A stretch of 64,000 bases of DNA from Agromyces ramosus (lineage in GTDB: Bacteria > Actinomycetota > Actinomycetes > Actinomycetales > Microbacteriaceae): NCBI RefSeq assembly GCF_030817175.1, contig NZ_JAUSYY010000001.1, forward strand, positions 1,426,001 to 1,490,000. Direction: 5' to 3'. The notes below the pieces were generated by a model. The model searched no databases. It was not told the origin of the DNA and was given only the letters and a program-made list of their open reading frames with translations. The position numbers were made by a program, and so were the translations under genes. This document shows, piece after piece, positions 9,351 through 17,329 of the stretch (position 1 is its first letter; every line of letters begins with the position of its first letter).

Positions 9351-10964
9351 CTAGTGCTGCGTCGCCTTCTCGGCGCCCACGCCCGTGAGCGAGCGCACCT
9401 CCATCTCGGCCTGCTTGACCGGGTCCTCCGTGTTCTTGTCGAGCACGGTGCCGAGCCAGCCGAGGAAGAAGGCGAGCGGGATGGAGACGATGCCGGGGTT
9501 CGACAGCGGGAAGATCGCGAAGTCGATGTCCTCCGTCTTCAGCATCGACGTCACGGAACCCGAGACGACCGGCGAGAAGATGATGAGGATGATCGCCGAC
9601 GCGAGGCCGCCGTACATGCTCCACAGCGCACCCTGGGTCGTGAACCGCTTCCAGAACAGCGAGTAGACGATCGTCGGCAGGTTGGCGGATGCCGCGACCG
9701 CGAAGGCCAGGGCGACGAGGAACGCGACGTTCTGCCCGTTCGCGCCGATGCCGCCGATGATCGCGACGATGCCGATGATCACCACGGTGCGACGCGCGAC
9801 CTTCACCTCGGCACCCGCTGCGGGCTTGCCCTTCTTCACGACGCTCGCATAGATGTCGTGGGCGAAGGAGGCCGCCGCCGTGATCGTGAGGCCGGCGACG
9901 ACCGCGAGGATCGTCGCGAACGCGATCGCCGAGATCAGGCCGAGCAGCACCGGCCCGCCGAGCTCGAACGCGAGCAGCGGGGCCGCCGAGTTCGGGCCGC
10001 CGGGCGCCGCCGCGATGGCCTCGGGGCCGACGAGCGCCGCCGCACCGTAGCCGAGCACGAGCGTGAAGACGTAGAAGATGCCGATGAGCCAGATGGCCCA
10101 GACAACCGACTTTCGCGCCTCCTTCGCGGTGGGCACCGTGTAGAAGCGCATGAGCACGTGCGGCAGTGCCGCGGTGCCGAGCACGAGGGCGAGGCCGAGC
10201 GAGAGGAAGTCGACCTTCGCGACATCCGACACGCCGTACTTGATGCCCGGGTTCAGGATCTCGGGGTTCCCGGCCGCCGCCACGGCGCTGTCGAGGAGCG
10301 TGGAGAAGTTGAAGCCGTCGATGGCCAGCACCCACACCGTCATCACGCCGGCGCCCGCGATGAGGAGCACCGCCTTGATGATCTGCACCCAGGTGGTGCC
10401 CTTCATGCCGCCGATGAGCACGTACAGGATCATCAGGCCGCCGACGACGGTGATGACGAGCGCCTGTCCGAGTTGATCGCCCACGCCGAGCAGGAGCGAG
10501 ACGAGACCGCCAGCACCCGCCATCTGCGCGAGCAGGTAGAAGAAGCACACGACGAGCGTGGTGGTCGCGGCCGCGATGCGCACCGGCCGCTGCTTCAGGC
10601 GGAACGAGAGCACGTCGGCCATCGTGAACCTGCCGGTGTTGCGCAGGAGCTCGGCGACGAGGAGCAGGGCGACGAGCCACGCCACGAGGAAGCCGATCGA
10701 GTAGAGGAACCCGTCGTACCCGGTGATGGCGATCGCGCCGACGATGCCGAGGAACGAGGCCGCCGAGAGGTAGTCGCCCGCGATCGCGGAGCCGTTCTGC
10801 CCGCCCGTGAACGAGCGGCCGGCGGCGTAGTAGTCGGCGGCGGTCTTGTTGTTGCGGCTCGCGCGGAACACGATGATCATCGTGATCGCGACGAACGCGC
10901 CGAAGATCGCGATGTTCAGCCAGGGCTCACCGGGTGACGTGGTGGTGGCAGCGGTGTGCAGCAT
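9351..10964 (-). CDS. Sodium:solute symporter, ActP-like (acetate/short monocarboxylates)
   Basis: 537-residue SSS-family carrier with about 13 hydrophobic segments. The N-terminal half contains ADYYAAGRSFTGGQNG and AGDYLSAASFLGIVGA, typical of acetate permease ActP and MctC. Uptake of acetate, propionate or pyruvate with Na+ or H+ is the family role; the exact substrate is inferred. The ATG at 10964 overlaps the DUF485 stop codon by one base (TGATG), the classic DUF485-actP pairing. A second DUF485/SSS pair lies at 13557-15439, and a LytS/LytR pair between them is the likely inducer. Confidence 0.88.
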   Translation of the reverse strand: MLHTAATTTSPGEPWLNIAIFGAFVAITMIIVFRASRNNKTAADYYAAGRSFTGGQNGSAIAGDYLSAASFLGIVGAIAITGYDGFLYSIGFLVAWLVALLLVAELLRNTGRFTMADVLSFRLKQRPVRIAAATTTLVVCFFYLLAQMAGAGGLVSLLLGVGDQLGQALVITVVGGLMILYVLIGGMKGTTWVQIIKAVLLIAGAGVMTVWVLAIDGFNFSTLLDSAVAAAGNPEILNPGIKYGVSDVAKVDFLSLGLALVLGTAALPHVLMRFYTVPTAKEARKSVVWAIWLIGIFYVFTLVLGYGAAALVGPEAIAAAPGGPNSAAPLLAFELGGPVLLGLISAIAFATILAVVAGLTITAAASFAHDIYASVVKKGKPAAGAEVKVARRTVVIIGIVAIIGGIGANGQNVAFLVALAFAVAASANLPTIVYSLFWKRFTTQGALWSMYGGLASAIILIIFSPVVSGSVTSMLKTEDIDFAIFPLSNPGIVSIPLAFFLGWLGTVLDKNTEDPVKQAEMEVRSLTGVGAEKATQH

Positions 10965-11353
10965 CAGCGGTTCACCTCCGCAACGGATGCCGCGCCAGTC
11001 GCCTCGAGCTCAGTCGTCTCGAGCTCATCGCGCAGGTCCGCGGAGAGCGGGTCGAGTCGCTTGTTCGCGAAGTGCACGTACCAGGTGGTGACCGCGAAGG
11101 TCGTGACGACCTGCGCGAGGCCGAGCAGGATGCCCACGTTGACGCTGCCGAACACCGGCGTCGACATGAAGTCGTGGGCATAGCCGGCGAGGAGCACGTA
11201 GGCGACGTACCAGAGGAGGCACACCCCGAGCACCGGGAAGACGAAGCTGCGGTGGGTGCGACGGAGCTTCTGGAACTCCGGTGATTGCTGGACTGCGCGG
11301 TAGTCGATGTCGGACCTGGCCGACCTCTCCGCGCTCAGGGCTTCGTTGCCCAT
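10964..11353 (-). CDS. DUF485 membrane protein, partner of the ActP-like symporter
   Basis: 129-residue protein with two hydrophobic segments (FVFPVLGVCLLWYVAYVLLA and a second about 30 residues later, around VGILLGLAQVVTTFAVT), the normal DUF485 arrangement. Such proteins almost always accompany ActP-type symporters and probably help their assembly or activity. I start at ATG 11353 because a strong ribosome-binding site (AAGGAGAG) sits at the right distance; the reading frame continues upstream without support. Its promoter lies in the 11354-11554 divergent region, which also carries candidate LytTR sites. Confidence 0.88.
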   Translation of the reverse strand: MGNEALSAERSARSDIDYRAVQQSPEFQKLRRTHRSFVFPVLGVCLLWYVAYVLLAGYAHDFMSTPVFGSVNVGILLGLAQVVTTFAVTTWYVHFANKRLDPLSADLRDELETTELEATGAASVAEVNR

Positions 11354-11473
11354 GGCGTCTCTCTCCTTCGAGGGGGTTCGGCGGGCGATCGGCCGCGCCG
11401 ACTGCCCGGTTGGTCGCTGGGGACCTGGCAGTGGGACCATGCTGGCGCGCACGCCTTCCGGTGGGCGGGCCGT

Positions 11474-11538
11474 GCCGTTCGTCGTCGCCCAGCGGCGGCG
11501 CTCGTGCGACGAACGGCTGATCGGCGACGACGAACGAC
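11474..11538. promoter_or_regulatory. Candidate LytTR binding cluster, three copies of GYCGTTCGT
   Basis: GCCGTTCGT occurs at 11474-11482 (plus strand) and 11509-11517 (minus strand), and GTCGTTCGT at 11530-11538 (minus strand). The last two are direct repeats exactly 21 bp apart, two helical turns, as LytTR dimers require. The 9-mers fit the published LytTR consensus (A or C, then C/A, GTT, N, R, K) except at position 1. They lie between the divergent symporter operon and the kinase gene. Confidence 0.6.
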
Positions 11539-11541
11539 GGC

Positions 11542-11547
11542 TACGCT
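11542..11547 (+). promoter_or_regulatory. -10 element TACGCT of a leaderless promoter (histidine kinase)
   Basis: TACGCT ends 7 nt before ATG 11555, and there is no Shine-Dalgarno sequence. It lies just downstream of the LytTR-like repeats. Confidence 0.5.
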
Positions 11548-11554
11548 GGCCTGC

Positions 11555-12814
11555 ATGCCCGAGTCGATGCTGCTCGCCGCTGCGGCCGGCGTCGTCGCCG
11601 GCGTGCTCGCCGTCGGCGTCGTGCTGTTGCTGCGCCGCATCGTCCTCGCCTCGAAGGATCTCGGCACCGACGTCGAACGGGCGACGTACCAGACCCTGCA
11701 CCTCGCGTCCCGCGCGGCGACGCATCTGCGCGGCGGCCTCGGCGAGCCCGACGCGGTGCGCGCGGTGCGGCACCTCCGCACCCTCCTCGCCTGCGACGGC
11801 CTCGCGATCGTCGACCGCTCGGGCGCCGCCACGGTCGACGGCGATCACGCCGCCGCCATCGGCCAGGTCGCGGCCCGCCTCGCGGCCGAGGCGAGCGCGT
11901 CGGGCAAGGCGCAGGTGCAGCGGCGCATCACCATCGGCGAGCGCGAGACCGACGCGGTCGCCGCCCCGATCCTCACGAGCGGCCGGGCGGTCGGGGCGAT
12001 CGTCGCCTTCGCCGCGCCGGTTCGCGCCGGCCTCGTGCGGGCGACCGGCGAAGTGGCCGACTGGGTCGCCGCCCAGGTCGAGCTGGGCGAGCTCGACACC
12101 TCACGCGCGGCGCTCGCCGAGGCCGAGGTGCGCGCACTGAGGGCGCAGATCAGCCCGCACTTCATCTACAACTCGCTCAACGCGATCGCGTCGTTCATCA
12201 ACACCGACCCCGCGCAGGCGCGCGAGCTCGTGCTCGAGTTCGCCGACTTCACGCGGTACTCGTTCCGCCGGCACGGCGACTTCACGACCGTCGCCGAGGA
12301 GCTGCGGTCGATCGACAGCTACCTGCGGCTCGAGCGGGCGCGATTCGGCGACCGCCTGAAGGTGACGCTGCAGGTGGCGCCCGAGGTGCTCTCGACGGTC
12401 GTGCCGTTCCTCTCCATCCAACCGCTCGTCGAGAACGCCGTACGGCACGGGCTCGAGGCGAAGGAGGGCGGCGGTCGCATCACGATCACGGCGGAGGACT
12501 CCGGGGCGTTCGCCGAGATCAGCGTCGAGGACGACGGGGCGGGCATCGACCCCGAGGTCCTCGCCACCGTGCTCGCGGGCGGCGCGCCGGGCGAGCACGT
12601 CGGGCTCCGCAACGTCGACGCGAGACTCCGCCAGGTCTACGGCGACGAGCACGGCCTCGTCGTCGAGACGAACGTGGGTTCGGGCACCCTCGTGCGCATG
12701 CGGGTGCCGAAGTCGCAGCCCGGCCGCGTGGGCGGGCACGTACGCACCGGGCCCGTCGCGCCGGTCGCGCCCGTCGCGCCCGTCGACACCGATGACGAGA
12801 GGATGCCGCGATGA
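11555..12814 (+). CDS. Sensor histidine kinase, LytS/BtsS-like
   Basis: 419-residue kinase. One membrane segment is at about 5-27, a GAF-like sensor region at about 40-175, the LytS-type H-box QISPHFIYNSLNAI carries phosphoaccepting H202, and the HATPase_c N-box LVENAVRHGLEAK carries N294, followed by DDGAGID. Only one membrane segment is visible, so it lacks the multi-pass 5TM sensor of classical LytS. ATG 11555 is chosen because of the leaderless -10 at 11542-11547; the open frame upstream to 11285 is unsupported. Its stop overlaps the response regulator start (ATGA). It probably senses carboxylate availability for the flanking symporters, as BtsSR senses pyruvate in E. coli; this is inference. 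Confidence 0.88.
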   Translation: MPESMLLAAAAGVVAGVLAVGVVLLLRRIVLASKDLGTDVERATYQTLHLASRAATHLRGGLGEPDAVRAVRHLRTLLACDGLAIVDRSGAATVDGDHAAAIGQVAARLAAEASASGKAQVQRRITIGERETDAVAAPILTSGRAVGAIVAFAAPVRAGLVRATGEVADWVAAQVELGELDTSRAALAEAEVRALRAQISPHFIYNSLNAIASFINTDPAQARELVLEFADFTRYSFRRHGDFTTVAEELRSIDSYLRLERARFGDRLKVTLQVAPEVLSTVVPFLSIQPLVENAVRHGLEAKEGGGRITITAEDSGAFAEISVEDDGAGIDPEVLATVLAGGAPGEHVGLRNVDARLRQVYGDEHGLVVETNVGSGTLVRMRVPKSQPGRVGGHVRTGPVAPVAPVAPVDTDDERMPR

Positions 12815-13560
12815 TCTCCGTGCTGATCGCCGACGACGAGCAGCCCGCGATCGATGAGCTCGCGTTCCTGCTCCGTCAGGACCCGCGCATCGGGGTCATC
12901 CACCAGGCCTCGTCGGGCGCCGAGGCGATCAGGCTCCTCACGCGCGAGCCCGTCGACGCGGCGTTCCTCGACATCCACATGCCCGGGCTCAACGGCTTCG
13001 ACCTCGCCCGCGCGCTGCAGCGCTTCGAACACCGCCCCGCGCTCGTCTTCGTCACCGCCGATGAAGAGGGGGCGCTCGAGGCGTTCGACCTCGCGGCCGT
13101 CGACTACCTCCTGAAGCCCGTGCGCACCGAGCGTCTGCACCGATCGATCTCACGGGTCGTGGAGTCGTTGAAGGCCGCCGCCGCGCCCGCGACGGGCGCC
13201 GCGGCATCCGCTCACGAACCCGAGGTGATCGCAGTCACACTCGGCGGCACGACCCGGATGATCCGGCGCGACGAGGTGCGCTACGTGCAGGCGCAGGGCG
13301 ACTACGCCCGGCTGCACACCGAAGAGGCGAGCTACCTCGTGCGCGTGCCGATGGCCGACCTCGAGCGCCAGTGGGCCGACGCGGGCTTCGTGCGCGTGCA
13401 CCGCTCGTACCTCGTCGCGCTCGGCCACGTGACCCGCATCCGGCTCGGCTCCGACCATCCGAGCATCACGGTCGGCGGCGCCGAGCTGCCCGTGAGCCGC
13501 CGGCTGCTGCCCGCGCTCCGCGAACGGCTCGAGGCGGCGACCATCCGGGCGCGGCCGTGA
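12811..13560 (+). CDS. Response regulator with LytTR DNA-binding domain
   Basis: 249-residue regulator. The receiver domain (1-120) has acidic residues at D8/D9, phosphoacceptor D54 in AAFLDIHMPG, and K106 region YLLKPV. The LytTR domain (about 133-240) has RYVQAQGDYARLHT and FVRVHRSYLVAL, both typical. It overlaps the kinase stop (ATGA) and the following DUF485 gene (GTGA). LytTR proteins bind direct repeats spaced about 21 bp, which is what the region 11509-11538 offers, so it likely controls both symporter operons. Confidence 0.93.
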   Translation: MISVLIADDEQPAIDELAFLLRQDPRIGVIHQASSGAEAIRLLTREPVDAAFLDIHMPGLNGFDLARALQRFEHRPALVFVTADEEGALEAFDLAAVDYLLKPVRTERLHRSISRVVESLKAAAAPATGAAASAHEPEVIAVTLGGTTRMIRRDEVRYVQAQGDYARLHTEEASYLVRVPMADLERQWADAGFVRVHRSYLVALGHVTRIRLGSDHPSITVGGAELPVSRRLLPALRERLEAATIRARP

Positions 13561-13967
13561 GCGAGCGGCAACCCGACGAGCACGAGGCGACGGATGCCCC
13601 GCCGCCTCGGGTGCGCGTGACGGCTCCGCGACCCGGCTCGGCGGCGGCATCCGATCGCCCCATTGCGGGCGGGCACGCGGATGCTCCGACGAGCGACATC
13701 GCGGGCGTCTACGTGCGCTCGCTGATCCGCTCGCAACTGCGCATCGCGATCGTGTTCGCGGTCGGCTTCGCGTCGGCGACCGCGCTCTTCGTGCTCGCGA
13801 TCGCCCTCGTGCCCGAGCTCGACGTGACGTTCGTGTTCGGCGTGCCGCTGTCGTGGCTGCTGCTCGGCGTCGGCGTGTACCCGCTCGCGATCACGGTCGG
13901 CGCGCTCTACCTGCGTGCGGCGACGCGCAACGAGTCGCGGTACCGCTCGCTCACGGAGGAGGAGTGA
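13557..13967 (+). CDS. DUF485-like membrane protein with extended N-terminus
   Basis: 136 residues: a hydrophilic N-terminus rich in Pro, Ala and Asp (1-50), then SLIRSQLRIAIVFAVGFASA and a second hydrophobic segment around residues 90-115, ending in TEEE. It matches DUF485 in layout and in its position before an SSS symporter. GTG 13557 overlaps the response regulator stop (GTGA), and the stop overlaps the symporter start the same way, so the four genes are one translationally coupled operon. Confidence 0.8.
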   Translation: MSERQPDEHEATDAPPPRVRVTAPRPGSAAASDRPIAGGHADAPTSDIAGVYVRSLIRSQLRIAIVFAVGFASATALFVLAIALVPELDVTFVFGVPLSWLLLGVGVYPLAITVGALYLRAATRNESRYRSLTEEE

Positions 13968-15439
13968 ACGCCGCGGTCGGCTACGCCGCGATCGCGGCGG
14001 TGGCGCTCAGCTCGGCCCTCATCGGCTTCTACGGGTTGCGCATCTCGCGCACGACGAGCGACTTCTACGTCGCGTCGCGCACGGTGCGCCCGTGGTGGAA
14101 CGCCTCGGCGATCGGCGGCGAGTACCTCTCGGCGGCCTCGTTCCTCGGCATCGCCGGGCTCATCCTCCTCACGGGCTCGGCCGGTCTCTGGTTCCCGATC
14201 GGCTACACCGCCGGCTACCTCATGCTGCTGCTCTTCGTGGCGGCGCCGCTGCGCCGCTCGGGCGCGTACACCATCCCCGACTTCACCGAGGCGCGCCTCG
14301 ACTCGCGCTGGGCACGGCGGGTCACGAGCCTGCTCGTGATCATCATCGGATGGTTCTACATCGTGCCGCAGCTGCAGGGCGCGGCACTCACCGTGCGGAT
14401 CACGACCGGGCTGCCCGCGTGGGTCGGCTCGCTCGCCGTCGCCGTGATCGTCGCGGTCGTCGTCTCGGCGGGCGGCATGCGCTCGATCACGTTCGTGCAG
14501 GCGTTCCAGTTCTGGCTGAAGCTCACGGCGCTCGCGGTGCCGGTGGTGGCGATCCTCCTCGTCATCGGCGGCGGCGACTCGGAGGCCGTCGCGTTGCCGC
14601 CGGCCGAGGCCTTCCCGCCCGCGGCGGGGCCCGGTGATCTCGACGTGTACCGCACGGTGTCGCTCATGGTCGCGCTCCTGCTCGGCACGCTCGGGCTGCC
14701 GCACGTGCTCGTGCGGTTCTACACGAACCCCGACGGCGGGGCGGCCCGCCGCACGACCGTGATCGTGCTCGCCCTGCTGTCGGTGTTCTACCTGTTCCCG
14801 ACCGCGTTCGGCTTCCTCGGCCGGGCGTTCGCACCCGACCTCGCGCAGCCCGGCGAATCCGACGCGCTCATCCTGCTGCTGCCCGACCGTCTCGTGCCGG
14901 GTCCGCTCGGCGAGCTGCTCACCGCGCTCGTCATCGCCGGCGCCTTCGCCGCATTCCTCTCGACCTCGTCGGGGCTCGTCGTCTCGCTCGCGGGCGTCAT
15001 CAGCCAGGACCTGCTCGGCGGCAGCGTGCGCGGGTTCCGCATCGCCGCGGTGCTCTCGTCGTTCGTGCCGCTCGTCGTGGCGCTCGCAACCGAGTCGACC
15101 GGTCTCGCCGGCAGCGTCGGGCTCGTCTTCGCGTTCACGGCGTCGACACTCTGTCCGGTGCTGATCCTCGGCATCTGGTGGCGCGGGCTCACGGCACGCG
15201 GCGCGATCGCGGGCATGGTCACCGGCGCGGTGCTCTCGGGCGGCGCCATCCTCGGCGGCGCGGCCGTCGCAGCGGCGGCGCCCGGCATCCGTCCGTTCCT
15301 CGAACAGCCGGCCGCGTGGACGGTCCCGCTCGCGGTGCTCGTCACCGTGGTGGTCTCCCGTACCGATCGCCGCGGTGCACCTCGCGGTACCGACGCGTTC
15401 CTCACCCGCCTGCACGTGCCGGAGCGCGAGGGGCGCTGA
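13964..15439 (+). CDS. Sodium:solute symporter, second ActP-like copy
   Basis: 491-residue SSS carrier with about 13 hydrophobic segments. It carries SDFYVASRTVRPWWNASAIG and GEYLSAASFLGIAG, parallel to the first copy at 9351-10964, and RKLPHVLVRFY-like residues in GLPHVLVRFYTNP. GTG 13964 is chosen: GGAGGAG lies directly before it and its GTGA overlaps the DUF485 stop. It is shorter than the first copy, lacking the long C-terminal tail. Having kinase, regulator, DUF485 and symporter in one operon suggests this copy is part of the sensing or feedback loop; its substrate may differ from that of the first copy. Confidence 0.87.
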   Translation: MNAAVGYAAIAAVALSSALIGFYGLRISRTTSDFYVASRTVRPWWNASAIGGEYLSAASFLGIAGLILLTGSAGLWFPIGYTAGYLMLLLFVAAPLRRSGAYTIPDFTEARLDSRWARRVTSLLVIIIGWFYIVPQLQGAALTVRITTGLPAWVGSLAVAVIVAVVVSAGGMRSITFVQAFQFWLKLTALAVPVVAILLVIGGGDSEAVALPPAEAFPPAAGPGDLDVYRTVSLMVALLLGTLGLPHVLVRFYTNPDGGAARRTTVIVLALLSVFYLFPTAFGFLGRAFAPDLAQPGESDALILLLPDRLVPGPLGELLTALVIAGAFAAFLSTSSGLVVSLAGVISQDLLGGSVRGFRIAAVLSSFVPLVVALATESTGLAGSVGLVFAFTASTLCPVLILGIWWRGLTARGAIAGMVTGAVLSGGAILGGAAVAAAAPGIRPFLEQPAAWTVPLAVLVTVVVSRTDRRGAPRGTDAFLTRLHVPEREGR

Positions 15440-15507
15440 TCCCGTGGGAGCGCCCGCTCCGCGGCCGATCCCGCACCGCTCGCGCGGCCGGGCCGAGCTG
15501 CCACCAG

Positions 15508-15513
15508 TAGACT
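15508..15513 (+). promoter_or_regulatory. -10 element TAGACT of a leaderless promoter (TSUP protein)
   Basis: TAGACT ends 6 nt before GTG 15520, and no Shine-Dalgarno sequence is present. Confidence 0.5.
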
Positions 15514-15519
15514 CGGCCG

Positions 15520-16260
15520 GTGCTCCTGCCCGTCGCCCTCTCCGTGCTCGTCGGCGCGCTGGCACAGCGCATCACCGGCATGGGGTTCGCCCTCATCGCG
15601 GCACCGGCACTCGTCATCCTGCTCGGCCCGTTCGACGGCGTCGTGATCGTCAACCTCTGCGCCGTCGTGTCGTCCATGCTGATCCTGCCCCGCGTCTGGC
15701 GGCACGTCGAGTGGTCGCGCTTCGGCTGGCTCGTGCTCCCCGCGCTCGTGGGCACCGTGGCCGGAGCGGTCGTCGCCGCGCGGCTGCCCGGTCCGGTACT
15801 GCAGGTGAGCATCGGCGCGCTCGTCGTGATCGCACTCACCGTCTCGCTCATCGTGACGCGCACCGACCACGTCGCGAACGGTCGAGCACCGGCGATCGTC
15901 GCGGGTGCGGCATCCGGATTCATGAATGCCGCGGCCGGCGTCGGCGGGCCCGCGCTCAGCGTCTACGCGGTCGCGACCCGGTGGCCGCAGGTCGCATTCG
16001 CCGCGACCGCGCAACCGTATTTCGTCGCGATCGGCATCGCGTCGCTCGTCGGCAAGCTCGGGGCCACGGGCTGGGAGCTGCCCGCGCTCGAGCCGGGCGC
16101 ATGGCCCCTCGTCATCGGCGCCCTGCTCGTGGGCCTCGGTCTCGGCGAACTGCTGCACCGCCGAATCCCGCATCGAGCCGCGCGCATCGCCGTCGTCGTG
16201 ATCGCCTACGCCGGCAGCGCCGCCGCGATCATCGACGGCGCGTCGAAGCTCTGGGGCTAG
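15520..16260 (+). CDS. TauE/SafE (TSUP) family sulfite/organosulfonate exporter-like protein
   Basis: 246-residue membrane protein with about eight hydrophobic segments in two repeats. Family hallmarks are GALAQRITGMGFALIAAPA near the N-terminus and the central SGFMNAAAGVGGPALSVYA. TSUP proteins move sulfite, sulfoacetate or similar anions; the substrate here is unknown. The GTG start at 15520 follows a leaderless -10. It lies 80 nt after the symporter operon and is convergent with the acetyltransferase gene. Confidence 0.85.
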   Translation: MLLPVALSVLVGALAQRITGMGFALIAAPALVILLGPFDGVVIVNLCAVVSSMLILPRVWRHVEWSRFGWLVLPALVGTVAGAVVAARLPGPVLQVSIGALVVIALTVSLIVTRTDHVANGRAPAIVAGAASGFMNAAAGVGGPALSVYAVATRWPQVAFAATAQPYFVAIGIASLVGKLGATGWELPALEPGAWPLVIGALLVGLGLGELLHRRIPHRAARIAVVVIAYAGSAAAIIDGASKLWG

Positions 16261-16280
16261 CGTCGGCGATCAGGCCGGGC

Positions 16281-16934
16281 TCAACTCTGCGGCTGCCGCC
16301 CCGCCACCTCGACCGGGCGGTCGCCCCACGCCGCGAGTCGCTCCTCGAGCCCGGCCCGAACCGCGGGCCAGTCGTCGATGATCACCGAGTACACGGCGCT
16401 GTCACGCCAGGTGCCGTCGGCGCGACGCTTGTGGCGACGCAGAACACCGTCGAGCTGCGCGCCGAGCCGCTCGATCGCGGCGCGGGACCTGGCGTTGCCG
16501 GCGTCGGCCTGGATCTTCACGCGGCCGAAGCCGTGGTCGAACGCGAGGCCGAGCAGCAGCAGCTTCGTCTCAGGGTTCACCGCGGAGCCCCACACGCCGG
16601 GATCGTAGGCGGTCCATCCGATGTGGGCCGACTCGTTCGCCAGGTCGAAGTCGGCGAGCTTCGTCGCTCCCACCACCCGGCCCTCATCAGGTCCGCCGCG
16701 CAGCCTCACCGTGTACGGCATCGCGTTCACGCCGCCGGAGTAGTAGTCCCGCGCGAACGCCTCGTATGCCGATGCATCCGCCGGAAGGCCGGCCGGCCCG
16801 CCGCCGTATCCGCCCGCGAACACCTCGGGCCGACAGAGGGCCCGGTACAGGGCGGGAATGTCGGCCTCCCGGAACGGGGTGAGGCGGATGAAACGGCCGG
16901 TCAGTTCGGCATCGGCGGGGCGCAGTGCGGTCAC
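16281..16934 (-). CDS. GNAT family N-acetyltransferase (RimJ/RimL-like)
   Basis: 217-residue acetyltransferase. N-terminal LTGRFIRLTPFREADIPALY is typical of RimJ/L-type GNATs; central VVGATKLADFDLANESAHIG and WTAYDPGVWGSAVNPETK cover the acetyl-CoA-binding region, and NARSRAAIERLGAQLDGVLR is the classic C-terminal motif. The acceptor (ribosomal protein, toxin or small molecule) is unknown. I choose GTG 16934 (VTALRPADAELT), because the extension to 16979 adds only unrelated residues and a near -10 match (CAGACT) lies just upstream. Confidence 0.85.
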   Translation of the reverse strand: MTALRPADAELTGRFIRLTPFREADIPALYRALCRPEVFAGGYGGGPAGLPADASAYEAFARDYYSGGVNAMPYTVRLRGGPDEGRVVGATKLADFDLANESAHIGWTAYDPGVWGSAVNPETKLLLLGLAFDHGFGRVKIQADAGNARSRAAIERLGAQLDGVLRRHKRRADGTWRDSAVYSVIIDDWPAVRAGLEERLAAWGDRPVEVAGRQPQS

Positions 16935-17023
16935 ACCACGAGTCTGGCACGGCCTTCCGCTGCGACATCCGGCCCCCATACGATCACGAGTGCACGATCT
17001 CGCACAACGAAAGGTGGGGGGCG

Positions 17024-17245
17024 ATGGGCGCTCTGGACGACATCACGAAGAAGGCACAGGACTTCGTCGAAGAGAACAAGGACGCGATCAACGACGCGTT
17101 GAACAGCGAGCAGGCTGAAGACATCAGCGACAAGCTGCTCGAGGGCGTCACCGACGCGGCGAAGAAGGTCGTGCCCGAAGAGCACCACGACAAGGTCGAC
17201 GATGTGGCCGCCCACATCGACAAGGCGGTCGGCACCGAGCCGTGA
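17024..17245 (+). CDS. MT0933-like antitoxin family protein (orphan)
   Basis: 73-residue acidic, helical protein beginning MGALDDITKKAQDFVEENKD. It resembles the actinobacterial Rv0909/MT0933-like antitoxin family in size, charge pattern and KAxxFxxxNxD-type repeats. A purine-rich AAGGTGGGGGG precedes ATG 17024. No toxin gene adjoins: the GNAT gene upstream is on the other strand, and a terminator follows. The GNAT is a conceivable partner in a divergent arrangement, but it looks like a RimJ/L enzyme and not a TacT-type toxin. It may instead act as a stress or CsbD-like protein. Confidence 0.7.
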   Translation: MGALDDITKKAQDFVEENKDAINDALNSEQAEDISDKLLEGVTDAAKKVVPEEHHDKVDDVAAHIDKAVGTEP

Positions 17246-17267
17246 ACCCGAGCACTGAGAACGCAGA

Positions 17268-17305
17268 AGGGGGCCGATGTCGCGCAGTCGCGACATCCGC
17301 CCCCT
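17268..17305. terminator. Hairpin terminator between the antitoxin-like gene and purA
   Basis: Arms 17268-17284 and 17289-17305 pair at 16 of 17 positions (one C-C mismatch) around a 4-nt loop (CAGT), followed by CTCTGCTGTT. It sits 22 nt after the antitoxin-like gene and 24 nt after the purA stop on the other strand, so it can terminate both. Confidence 0.8.
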
Positions 17306-17329
17306 CTCTGCTGTTCGGCTCCTGCGGCC

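Noticed and set aside
16281..17245. GNAT plus MT0933-like gene as a toxin-antitoxin pair
   Set aside because: They are on opposite strands, separated by 90 bp, and the GNAT looks like a RimJ/L enzyme. No direct evidence supports pairing.
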